Positions 1-7,564 of a DNA stretch of 49,960 nt are shown here, piece after piece (the stretch's first letter is position 1; each line of letters starts with the position of its first letter). This DNA comes from DASXHZ01 sp036488085 (lineage in GTDB: Bacteria > Acidobacteriota > Thermoanaerobaculia > Gp7-AA8). A program made the translations under genes and the position numbers. Location of the stretch: contig DASXHZ010000017.1 in NCBI GenBank assembly GCA_036488085.1, positions 1 to 49,960 of the forward strand, in the 5' to 3' direction. The notes under the pieces are model-generated. The model did not search any database and was not told where the DNA came from. It saw nothing but the letters and a program-made list of their open reading frames with translations.

Positions 1-315
1 CGTTCCAACCAGTGCATCAACCGGAACGCGGGGCGAGACGGCGCGCATGCGGAGCAGAAGCTGGCGAACGATCCCCGCGGTCCGGACGCCGCTCTTGCGG
101 AGCGAGTTGGTCCACCACGCGGACGGACCCTTGAGCGCTTCGTCGAGAAGAGACGAAGCCGCATCGTCCTCGTCATCGAGGCGCTTCTTGAAGTTCGCCA
201 AAACAGCGATCCGCTCCGGCTGCTGCGGAGTTGGTATCAGTCGCTGCGGCCGCCAGACCTCGGGGTCGCGCAGCGCTTCGGCGAGCTCAATCAGGTCGGT
301 ATCGAGATGCTCCAT
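1..315 (-). CDS. Hypothetical protein, N-terminal part (runs off window)
   Basis: An open frame on the minus strand starts at an ATG (313-315) and stays open to the window edge, giving about 105 residues that begin MEHLDTDLIELAEALRDPEV. It is charged and probably helical, with a run of acidic residues (LDDEDDA) near residue 52 and a Trp pair near residue 70. I do not recognise the family. It is divergent from the MFS gene that starts at 385; the 69 bp between them must hold both promoters, but no clear -35/-10 pair is visible. Coding status rests on the open frame and on codon use like that of its neighbours. Confidence 0.55.
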   Translation of the reverse strand, partial: MEHLDTDLIELAEALRDPEVWRPQRLIPTPQQPERIAVLANFKKRLDDEDDAASSLLDEALKGPSAWWTNSLRKSGVRTAGIVRQLLLRMRAVSPRVPVDALVGT

Positions 316-384
316 GCGAATTACGTACGGCAAGGTAGCACGATGGAAACGCGTAGTCCAGCATTTCCGCCTAACTAATTACCG

Positions 385-1707
385 ATGACTACAAAATTGC
401 CGGGTACGCCACTTGCCCCCGTTTCGGGAACGATGTCTCGGCTCACCCGCGCGCTGTCTCACCGCAACTACCGGCTCTTCTTCGCCGGCCAGACGGTCTC
501 GCTGGTCGGAACGTGGCTGACGCGCGTCGCGACGAGCTGGCTCGTCTACCGGATGACGAAGTCGGAGCTGCTCCTCGGCGTCACCGGTTTCGCCGGTCAG
601 ATCCCGCTCCTCATTCTCGCGCCGTTCGCCGGTGTCTACGTCGACCGGTGGAACCGGCATCGCGTGCTGGTGGTCACGCAGATCCTCTCGGCATTGCAGT
701 CGCTCGCACTCGCCGTGCTGGCGCTGATGAACGTCATCACCGTAGCCGAGGTGATTGCGCTGCAGGTCGTTCAAGGAGTGATCAATGCGTTCGACACGCC
801 GGCGCGGCAGGCGTTCGTGGTCGAGATGGTCGAGGACCGCGCCGACCTTCCGAACGCCATCGCACTGAACTCCGCGATGTTCAACGCCTCGCGCATCGTC
901 GGCCCCTCGGTTGCCGGAATCATCATCGCCATAGTGGGCGAGGGATGGTGCTTCGCGATCGACGCGATCTCGTACGTCGCCGTCATCGCATCGCTCCTCG
1001 CGATGAACGTTCCGGCGCGGACGATCGTACGTAGCGGCTCACGCATGCTGCAGGAGCTCCACAGCGGATTTCGATACGTCTACGGCTTCGCGCCCGTTCG
1101 CGAGTTGTTGACCAACGTGGCGATCATCAGCCTGATCGGGATGCCGTACGCGGTGCTCATGCCGGTGTTCGCGTCGACGGTCCTCCATGGCGGCGCGCAC
1201 ACGCTCGGACTTCTGATGACGTCGGTCGGCGTCGGGGCATTGTGCGGCACGGCATATCTGGCGTCACGGCATACGGTAGTCGGACTCGGAAAAGTCATCG
1301 TCGCCGCGACGATGATGCTCAGCGCCGGTCTGATCGTCTTTTCGCTGTCGCACTCGACGTGGCTTTCGCTGTTGGTCCTCCCCCTCGTCGGCGCCGGAAT
1401 GATGCTGCAGGCCGCGTCGTCGAACACGATTCTGCAGACGGTCGTCAGCGAAGATCTTCGCGGACGCGTGATGGCGTTCTACAGCGTCGCGGTGCTCGGC
1501 ACCCAACCGATCGGCAGCCTCGTCGCCGGAGCCGTGGCCGACCGCATTGGCGCGCCCCGCACCATCCTGATCGGCGCCATCGGCTGCGCAGTTGCCGGCG
1601 CGTGGTTCGCGTTCCGGCGTCCATCGCTCGCACACTACGTCCGTCCGATCTACATCGAACGGGGGATTCTCCCGCCGGTCGAGGAGACGAATTTGCCGGC
1701 GGCGTGA
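385..1707 (+). CDS. MFS transporter, MFS_3/EntS-like exporter family
   Basis: A 440-residue polytopic membrane protein. After a cytoplasmic N-terminus (HRNYRLFFAGQ near residue 27) it shows about twelve hydrophobic segments. The loop between helices 2 and 3 carries the motif-A-like GVYVDRWNRHRVLV (about 83-96), and a second half-motif, VAGAVADRIGAPR, lies near residue 382. The NALNSA/ARIVGPSVAG stretch around 160-178 is typical of the DUF894/EntS-type branch of proton-driven exporters. The substrate cannot be read from sequence. An alternative start at 433 (MSRLTRALSHRNYR) lies closer to the first conserved residues. The next gene begins 14 bp after the stop, so the two are probably co-transcribed. 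Confidence 0.88.
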   Translation: MTTKLPGTPLAPVSGTMSRLTRALSHRNYRLFFAGQTVSLVGTWLTRVATSWLVYRMTKSELLLGVTGFAGQIPLLILAPFAGVYVDRWNRHRVLVVTQILSALQSLALAVLALMNVITVAEVIALQVVQGVINAFDTPARQAFVVEMVEDRADLPNAIALNSAMFNASRIVGPSVAGIIIAIVGEGWCFAIDAISYVAVIASLLAMNVPARTIVRSGSRMLQELHSGFRYVYGFAPVRELLTNVAIISLIGMPYAVLMPVFASTVLHGGAHTLGLLMTSVGVGALCGTAYLASRHTVVGLGKVIVAATMMLSAGLIVFSLSHSTWLSLLVLPLVGAGMMLQAASSNTILQTVVSEDLRGRVMAFYSVAVLGTQPIGSLVAGAVADRIGAPRTILIGAIGCAVAGAWFAFRRPSLAHYVRPIYIERGILPPVEETNLPAA

Positions 1708-1721
1708 GTTATAACTTCCCG

Positions 1722-2582
1722 ATGCCTGATGAAGGTGCTGCTCAGCTGATTCGAAACATCTCCGATACCGCGTTGTGGGTGGCTGTCTACCGCGCCATGG
1801 AGAGCGAGCGGAGCGACGCCGTGTTTCGCGACCCGTTCGCGCGCCGCCTGGCGGGCAAACGCGGCGAGGAGATCATGGCGTCGATCAAGCCCGCCCAGCG
1901 TTACGCATGGTCGTACACCGCGCGGACGCATCTGATCGACACATTCGTGCAGCAGGAGGTCGCGCGCGGCGCGGACATGGTGATCGACCTCGCCGCTGGA
2001 CTCGACGCGCGGCCGTACCGCATGTCGCTGCCTTCGTCCTTGCGGTGGGTGGACATCGATCTGCCTGACATCCTCGACTACAAGGCCGACATCCTGAAGA
2101 ACGAGAAGGCATCCTGCCGCGTCGAGTCGATTCGCATCGACCTCGCGGATGGCGCGGCACGCCGCGGCGTTTTCGAGGAGCTTGGCCGCTCTTCGAAGCG
2201 CGTGCTGATCATCAGTGAGGGCCTTCTGGTCTATCTCACCGCCGACGAGGTGTGCGGGCTTGCGCAGGACCTCGCGGTACAGCCGTCGTTCGAGAGGTGG
2301 GCGAGCGATCTCACGAATCCCGCGCTGCTGAAGATGCTGCAGAAACAGATCGGCTCGCGATTGGACCAAGCCGGCGCTCCGCTCAAGTTCGGCCCAGCGG
2401 AAGGCCCGCACTTCTTCGAGAAATGCGGATGGAAGCCGATCGACGCGAAGGGAATGCTTCACACCGCGGCCAAGCTCCATCGCCTCTCCCTCCTCTTCCG
2501 CCTCTTCGCTCTCTTTCCCGATACAAAAGGAGAGAAGCCGAAGGCGATCTGGGGCGGGGTGGTGTTGCTCGAGAAGATGTGA
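1722..2582 (+). CDS. Class I SAM-dependent methyltransferase, LCM/PPM1-like family
   Basis: A 286-residue protein of the leucine carboxyl methyltransferase-like family (S-adenosylmethionine-dependent O-methyltransferases often found with secondary metabolism). Visible signatures are the N-terminal ISDTALWVAVYRAMESER, the DPFARRLAG block (about 37-45), the SAM-binding VIDLAAGLDARPYRM (about 88-102, the classic GxDxRxYR form), VDIDLP (about 111-116) and the post-II segment ISEGLLVYL (about 165-173). The ATG at 1722 follows the MFS stop by 14 bp. The substrate is unknown. Pairing with an exporter could mean modification plus efflux of one compound, but that is inference. The C-terminal KAIWGGVVLLEK agrees with a complete family-length protein. 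Confidence 0.85.
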   Translation: MPDEGAAQLIRNISDTALWVAVYRAMESERSDAVFRDPFARRLAGKRGEEIMASIKPAQRYAWSYTARTHLIDTFVQQEVARGADMVIDLAAGLDARPYRMSLPSSLRWVDIDLPDILDYKADILKNEKASCRVESIRIDLADGAARRGVFEELGRSSKRVLIISEGLLVYLTADEVCGLAQDLAVQPSFERWASDLTNPALLKMLQKQIGSRLDQAGAPLKFGPAEGPHFFEKCGWKPIDAKGMLHTAAKLHRLSLLFRLFALFPDTKGEKPKAIWGGVVLLEKM

Positions 2583-2585
2583 AGG

Positions 2586-2607
2586 GGGCAGACAGGAATG
2601 TCTGCCC
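2586..2607. terminator. Short perfect hairpin between convergent genes
   Basis: A 9-bp perfect stem (GGGCAGACA / TGTCTGCCC) closed by a GGAA loop lies 4 bp after the methyltransferase stop and 18 bp before the end of the convergent RND permease gene. There is no U-tract. It may act as a bidirectional terminator or be one copy of a dispersed short palindromic repeat. Confidence 0.5.
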
Positions 2608-2624
2608 TCCACAGGTAGCGCGTA

Positions 2625-5600
2625 CTACACCGGGGCGGGTTCGAAGTCGTGGGGCATGGACGCTTCGGACTCCGGCTCCCCTTCGATCCGCTTGTGAGTT
2701 CTTGCGACGAAGACGTAGATCGACGGGACGACGAAGAGGGTGAAGGCGGTGCCGATGATCATGCCGGTGACGAGCATGATGCCGATGCTGTTACGGGCGC
2801 CGGCGCCGGGGCCGCGGGCGAAGACGAGCGGGAGGTGGCCCATGACCGTGGCGGCGGTCGTCATCAGGATCGGGCGGAGACGCGTGTTGGCTGCTTCGAG
2901 CACGGCCGACAGCTTGTCGCGCCCTTCGAGCTGCAGCTCGTTCGCGAACTGCACGATGAGGATGCCGTTGCGCGCGATGAGGCCGACTAGCGTGATCAGG
3001 CCGACCTGGCTGTAGATGTTGATCGACGTCCAGCCGAGGAACGAGAAGAGGAGCGAGCCGCTGAGCGCGAGAGGCACCGAGCCGGCGAGGATGATGAACG
3101 GATCGCGGAAGCTTTCGAACTGCGCCGCGAGCACGAGATAGATCAGGATGCCGGACAGCAGGAACACGCCGAGGAACTTTGCGCCTTCGGTGCGGAGCTG
3201 GCGCGACTCGCCGGCGTAATCGACCGTGAAACCGCGCGGGAGGGTCTTTGCCGCCTCGTCTTCGAGGAACTTGAGCGCGTCGTCGAGCGAGACGCCCGGC
3301 GGAATCGCGCCTTGCACTCGGACGGCGTTGAGCTGCTGGAAGCGCTTGAGCTGCCGAGGCTCCGTCGTGGTCTGCAGAGTGGCGAACGTCGACAGCGGCA
3401 CCAGCTTCCCGCCGCCGCCCGTGACGTAGATCTGCGAGAGCTGCTCGGGCGTGAGACGGTCCGCGCGCTGCACGAGTGGGATCACCTTGTAGCTGCGGCC
3501 CTGGATGCTGAAGCGGTTGACGTAGTTCCCGCCGAAGAGCGTCGAGAGATCGCGGCCGGCCTGGGAGAGATCGACGCCCTGCGCGCGCAGCTTGTCGCGG
3601 TCGAAGACGACGCGCGCCTGCGGCTGGTCGAATTTCAGGTCGGTGTCGGCGTACATGAACTTGCCGCTCTTCATCGCCTTCTGCACGAGCTCATTCGCGA
3701 ACTCGGCGAGCTGTTGCGGCTCCGCCGTCGAGACGATGGCGAAATCGACCGGGAACCCTTCACCGCCCGGCAGCGACGGCGGGACGAGCTGGATCGACCG
3801 GATGCCGGGAATCCGCGACGTCTTCTGCTGCAGCTCGGTGACGATCTCCTGGACGCCGCGCGTCCGCTGATTGCGCGGCTTGACGACCATGCCGCCGAAG
3901 CCGCCGCTCGGCAGGATGATCTGGAACGTGGCTTTCTTCTCGGGCACGCTCTCGTAGATCTTCTCCACTTGCTTGGCGAAGAGCTTCGCCTGGTCGATCG
4001 TCGAATTCGCCGCGGTCTGCGCGATGCCGAAGACGAAGTTCTGGTCTTCGGCGGGCGCCAGCTCCTTCTGCGACAACATGTAGAAGGGGAAGACGAGGAA
4101 GACGAAGACCGCCCACACGGCGATGACGACCGGCCGGTAGCGGAGGGTCGATCCGAGCATGCGCGTGTAAAGCTGCCGCACCTTCTCGAATTGACGGTTG
4201 ATCACGCCGGCAAAGCCGCGTTCGGTGTCGCCCGCGCGCAGCAGCCGCGAGCCCATCATCGGCGACAGCGTCAGAGCGACGATGCCGGAGATGAAGACCG
4301 CACCGGCGAGCGTGAACGCGAACTCTCGGAAGAGCGAGCCGGTTAGGCCGCCCTGCAGTGCGACCGGCGTGTAGACCGTCGCGAGCGTGATCGTCATCGC
4401 GATGATCGGCGCGATGAGCTCGCGTGCGGCGTCCCTCGCCGCCTGCATCGGCGTCTTGCCCATGTGCAGGTGGCGTTCGATGTTCTCGACCATGACGATG
4501 GCGTCGTCGACGACGAGACCGACCGACAAGACGATGGCCAGGAGCGTGAGGAGGTTGATCGTGAAGCCGAAGATCCCCATCAGCAGGACGGCGCCGATGA
4601 GCGAGACCGGAATGGCGACGACCGGAATGATCACGCCGCGCACCGATCCGAGGAACAGGAAGATGACGAGGATGACGATGAGCAGCGTCTCGGTGAGGGT
4701 CTTGAGCACCTCGTCGATCGCGGTCTGGATGTACTCCGACGAGTCGTAAGGGACGCCGATGGTCATGCCGGCCGGCAACTGCGCCTGGATCTCCGGCACC
4801 GCGGCGCGCACGCGCTTCATGACGTCGAGCGTGTTCGCGGTCGGCAGCACGAAGATGCCGATGAAGACGGCGGTCTGGCCGTTGAAGCTGACTTCCTGGT
4901 CGTACGTCTCCGCGCCGAGGACGACGTCGGCGATGTCGCCGAGTCGAACGACGTCATTGCCGTTCTGCTTGACGACGAGCTGCTTGAATTCGTCGGCGGT
5001 CTGCAGGTTCGTGTTCGCGACGAGATTGACCGAGGTCATCGACCCCTTCGTCGCACCGAGAGCGGAGAGGTAGTTGTTCGCCGCGAGCGCGTCATGCACC
5101 TCGGACGGCGAGATGCCGCGCGCCGCCATGCGCCGCGGATCGAGCCAGACGCGCATCGCAAACGTGCGGTCGCCGAAGATGTCGGCACGCTGCACGCCCG
5201 GAATGGCGCTCAATTTCGGCTGGACGACACGGGTCAGGTAGTCGGTGATCTGGTTCTGGTCGAGGTCCTTCGACGCGAAGCCGAGGTAGCCGGCGGCAAA
5301 GTTGCTGTCGGTCGTCTGCAGGTCGATGATCGGCGCTTCCGCTTCCGGCGGGAGCTGGTTGCGGACCTGCGCGACCTTCGACTGGATCTGCGTCAGCGCC
5401 GCGTTCGTGTCGTAGTTGAGCTTCAGGTGGACTGTGATCGTGCTGATGCCTTGCGAGCTCGACGACTCGAGGTAGTCGATGCCGTCGGCGCCCGCGATGA
5501 CCCGCTCGAGGGGGGCCGTGATGAAGCCGCGCACGAGATCGGCGTTCGCGCCGACGTAGACCGTCGAGACGACGACGTTCGCCATGTCGCTACGCGGAAA

Positions 5601-5708
5601 CTGCCGGACGACCAGCGTACGGATCGACTGCAACCCCGCGATCAGGATCACGAGGTTCACGACGATCGCGAGGACCGGGCGTTTGATGAAGAGATCGGTG
5701 AACTTCAC
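2625..5708 (-). CDS. RND efflux transporter permease, HAE1/AcrB type
   Basis: A 1027-residue inner-membrane proton/drug antiporter subunit, the normal length for the family. It starts FTDLFIKRPVLAIVVNL (helix 1). The large porter domain includes PGVQRADIFG, and helix 4 holds the paired aspartates of proton relay (GLVVDDAIVMVENIERH, near residue 400). The second half repeats the pattern with GLIARNGILIVQFANE. I place the start at GTG 5706-5708, one base after the adaptor's stop codon and preceded by GGAGAA; an upstream in-frame ATG would extend it into the adaptor gene with low-complexity residues. It forms an operon with the adaptor. No TolC-type outer-membrane gene is present, so one must come from elsewhere. 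Confidence 0.95.
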   Translation of the reverse strand: MKFTDLFIKRPVLAIVVNLVILIAGLQSIRTLVVRQFPRSDMANVVVSTVYVGANADLVRGFITAPLERVIAGADGIDYLESSSSQGISTITVHLKLNYDTNAALTQIQSKVAQVRNQLPPEAEAPIIDLQTTDSNFAAGYLGFASKDLDQNQITDYLTRVVQPKLSAIPGVQRADIFGDRTFAMRVWLDPRRMAARGISPSEVHDALAANNYLSALGATKGSMTSVNLVANTNLQTADEFKQLVVKQNGNDVVRLGDIADVVLGAETYDQEVSFNGQTAVFIGIFVLPTANTLDVMKRVRAAVPEIQAQLPAGMTIGVPYDSSEYIQTAIDEVLKTLTETLLIVILVIFLFLGSVRGVIIPVVAIPVSLIGAVLLMGIFGFTINLLTLLAIVLSVGLVVDDAIVMVENIERHLHMGKTPMQAARDAARELIAPIIAMTITLATVYTPVALQGGLTGSLFREFAFTLAGAVFISGIVALTLSPMMGSRLLRAGDTERGFAGVINRQFEKVRQLYTRMLGSTLRYRPVVIAVWAVFVFLVFPFYMLSQKELAPAEDQNFVFGIAQTAANSTIDQAKLFAKQVEKIYESVPEKKATFQIILPSGGFGGMVVKPRNQRTRGVQEIVTELQQKTSRIPGIRSIQLVPPSLPGGEGFPVDFAIVSTAEPQQLAEFANELVQKAMKSGKFMYADTDLKFDQPQARVVFDRDKLRAQGVDLSQAGRDLSTLFGGNYVNRFSIQGRSYKVIPLVQRADRLTPEQLSQIYVTGGGGKLVPLSTFATLQTTTEPRQLKRFQQLNAVRVQGAIPPGVSLDDALKFLEDEAAKTLPRGFTVDYAGESRQLRTEGAKFLGVFLLSGILIYLVLAAQFESFRDPFIILAGSVPLALSGSLLFSFLGWTSINIYSQVGLITLVGLIARNGILIVQFANELQLEGRDKLSAVLEAANTRLRPILMTTAATVMGHLPLVFARGPGAGARNSIGIMLVTGMIIGTAFTLFVVPSIYVFVARTHKRIEGEPESEASMPHDFEPAPV

Positions 5709-5709
5709 T

Positions 5710-6828
5710 CTAGCTGTTCTCCAGCTTTGGGTTCGGGTTGTTCGCCGGCTGGACGCTGTTGTTGATGATGACGGCGGCACCGGGCCGGAGCTTGAACGCG
5801 CCGGAGGTCACGACCTCGTCGCCCGCCTTGACGCCGCTGATGACCGCGACCTGATCGCCGCGCGAGCCGCTCAGTTTCACGAACTGCTGGCGTACGCCTT
5901 GGTACGGCTTCCCTTTGTCGTCCTTCATGTCGCCGACGATGTAGACCGAGTCGCCGAACGGTGCGTAGACGACGGCTGACGACGGAATCATCACGACCGG
6001 CGTCGAGCCGCTGTTTGTCAGCTTTGCTTCGACGTACATGCCGGGACGGAGCTTGCCGCCCGCGTTGTCGAAGATCGCCTGGACGCGGATGTTGCGGGTC
6101 GATTCGTCAACGACGGAGTCTAGCGCCGCGATCCTGCCGTGCTCCGGGCCGCCGAGGGCGTCGGAGACGACCTCGATCGCGCTGCCTTTCGTCATCTGCG
6201 CGAGCTGCTGCTGCGGAACGGCGAAGTTCACGTAAGCGGGACGAATCGCCTCCAGCGAGACGATCGCCGCGCCGCCGGCGAGGTACTGTCCGAGGTTCAC
6301 CTGGCGGATGCCGAGAACGCCCGAGAAGGGGGCGCGAATCGTCTTACGCGCGATCGTCGCCTTGATCTGGTTCACGTTGGCGTCGGCTGACTTGAACTCC
6401 GCGAGCGCCTGGTCGTAGTTTGCCTGCGGCACGATGCCGTTCTTCGCCAGCCCTTCATTGCGCTGGAGTGCGAGGCGCGCGAGCTCGAGCTGCGCCTGCG
6501 CGGCCGCGAGCTGGGCGCGCTCCTGGCGCGTGTCGAGGCGGACGAGGACGTCGCCTTTCGAGATGTTCCGGCCGGAGTCGAAATCGATCTCATCGATCAC
6601 GCCCGGCAGGTCGGCGGCGACGGTGACGCCGTTGACCGCGGCGACGCTGCCGATCGCGCTCGTCGTGCCGGTCCACGTCTCCTGTTTGGCGACGACGGTA
6701 GTCACCGCCTCGGGCGGCGGCGTCCAGCTCTGCGACATCGCGGCCTTGATCTGGAAGAATTTGAAGCTGCCCACCGCTGCGATGAACACAACGAGGGCAA
6801 AGATTGTGACTGCCATCCGCTTTTTCAT
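5710..6828 (-). CDS. RND efflux periplasmic adaptor (membrane fusion protein)
   Basis: A 372-residue adaptor with one N-terminal membrane anchor (about residues 5-25). Its lipoyl half-motif is LPGVIDEIDFDSGRNISKGD (about 74-93). A coiled-coil hairpin rich in Ala, Gln and Leu follows (about 98-160), then the second lipoyl half KTIRAPFSGVLGIRQVNLGQ and beta-barrel and membrane-proximal domains ending near GAFKLRPGAAV. It bridges the RND permease to an outer-membrane channel. It is the first gene of a two-gene minus-strand operon and is divergent from the DinB gene, with 100 bp between them. Confidence 0.93.
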   Translation of the reverse strand: MKKRMAVTIFALVVFIAAVGSFKFFQIKAAMSQSWTPPPEAVTTVVAKQETWTGTTSAIGSVAAVNGVTVAADLPGVIDEIDFDSGRNISKGDVLVRLDTRQERAQLAAAQAQLELARLALQRNEGLAKNGIVPQANYDQALAEFKSADANVNQIKATIARKTIRAPFSGVLGIRQVNLGQYLAGGAAIVSLEAIRPAYVNFAVPQQQLAQMTKGSAIEVVSDALGGPEHGRIAALDSVVDESTRNIRVQAIFDNAGGKLRPGMYVEAKLTNSGSTPVVMIPSSAVVYAPFGDSVYIVGDMKDDKGKPYQGVRQQFVKLSGSRGDQVAVISGVKAGDEVVTSGAFKLRPGAAVIINNSVQPANNPNPKLENS

Positions 6829-6852
6829 GGTCGAGCCTGCACTCTACAACGA

Positions 6853-6874
6853 CGTGACGAACGGAACGGTCACG
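6853..6874. promoter_or_regulatory. Possible operator dyad upstream of the RND operon
   Basis: CGTGAC and GTCACG form a 6-bp dyad separated by 10 bp, 25 bp upstream of the RND adaptor start in the divergent intergenic region. This size would suit a TetR/MarR-type dimer, but no such regulator is encoded nearby and the arms are short, so it may be chance. Confidence 0.2.
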
Positions 6875-6928
6875 GTACGTTGAAAAATTCACTAGTGGTA
6901 CGGTCTCCGCTTCAGGAGGTTTCCCGCT

Positions 6929-7432
6929 ATGTCAGAACGATCGAAGCAAGCGTTTCTCGACACTTACGACAAAGAACATGCGACCACGATGCGGGTGCTG
7001 CGCGCCTATCCCGAAGAGAAGCTGGACCTTAGACCAACTCCGGGATTGAAGACGGCAAAGGAGCTCGCCTGGGTCTTCGTCCTGGAGTGCTACCTCGGCG
7101 CGAAGGTGTGGCGGGACGAGTTCAAGTCCGGCGTGCCGTCCGGGAAGCCGCCGGAGGCGCCGGCGTCGTGGAGTGAGATTCTCCAGTCCGTAGAGAAGGC
7201 CTACGCTGATTTTCGGGCTCTCATCGCGGGCGCCTCGGTGGAGGCGCTCGAAGAGAACGTCCACTTCATGACGGCGCCGAAGACCCTCGGCCCCATCACA
7301 CGCATGAATTGGCTCTGGTTCCTCCTCCACGATCAGATCCACCACCGCGGCCAGTTCTCCATTTATCTCCGAATGGCGGGAGGGAAGCTGCCGTCGATCT
7401 ACGGGCCGACGGCGGACGAGCCGTGGATCTGA
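6929..7432 (+). CDS. DinB-family protein
   Basis: A 167-residue four-helix DinB/YfiT-like protein. The C-terminal signature FLLHDQIHHRGQFSIYLRMA (about 131-150) supplies H134 and H138, two of the usual three metal-binding histidines, and the ending IYGPTADEPW is typical. The first ligand, usually a His in the helix near residue 50, is not evident: the aligned segment reads VLECYLGAKVW. The protein may therefore bind metal differently or not at all. AGGAGG at 6914-6919, 9 bp before the ATG, is a strong ribosome binding site. Family members are thiol-dependent enzymes or of unknown function; no substrate can be assigned. Confidence 0.88.
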   Translation: MSERSKQAFLDTYDKEHATTMRVLRAYPEEKLDLRPTPGLKTAKELAWVFVLECYLGAKVWRDEFKSGVPSGKPPEAPASWSEILQSVEKAYADFRALIAGASVEALEENVHFMTAPKTLGPITRMNWLWFLLHDQIHHRGQFSIYLRMAGGKLPSIYGPTADEPWI

Positions 7433-7433
7433 G

Positions 7434-7480
7434 CGGACAACTGTCCGCGGACAGTTGTCCGGCGGACACGTTGCGGACAC
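7434..7480. promoter_or_regulatory. CGGACA/TGTCCG array: probable enhancer site for the sigma-54 activator
   Basis: Positions 7434-7461 are a perfect 28-bp palindrome (half: CGGACAACTGTCCG). The hexamer CGGACA occurs on the plus strand at 7434, 7448, 7463 and 7474, and its complement TGTCCG at 7442 and 7456: six copies in 47 bp. The two downstream copies form an 11-bp tandem (GCGGACACGTT / GCGGACACGCT). The array lies about 58-104 bp upstream of the predicted sigma-54 transcription start, the usual distance for an NtrC-type activator, and such an activator is encoded in the operon. Because it begins one base after the DinB stop codon, the palindrome could also fold as a terminator. Confidence 0.65.
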
Positions 7481-7512
7481 GCTAAGTCGCTGAAAACATT
7501 AGCAATCTTGAT

Positions 7513-7526
7513 GGCACCTCGGTTGC
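7513..7526 (+). promoter_or_regulatory. Sigma-54 promoter of the efflux operon
   Basis: TGGCAC-N5-TTGC (7512-7526) matches the sigma-54 core consensus exactly, with the invariant GG (7513-7514) and GC (7525-7526) separated by 10 bp. Transcription would start near 7538. This favours translation from the ATG at 7565 over the one at 7544, which would leave only about 6 nt of leader. An NtrC-family protein is encoded in the operon itself, implying autoregulation. Confidence 0.78.
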
Positions 7527-7564
7527 GCTAAGCGAGGGCCGTCATGATCGAAAGTAGCTCATCG

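Noticed and set aside
3312..4346. A plus-strand protein of about 340 residues opposite the RND permease
   Set aside because: Its Arg/Asp/Glu/Leu-rich composition is typical of antisense translation of a membrane protein. No domain is seen and the RND gene fully explains the region.
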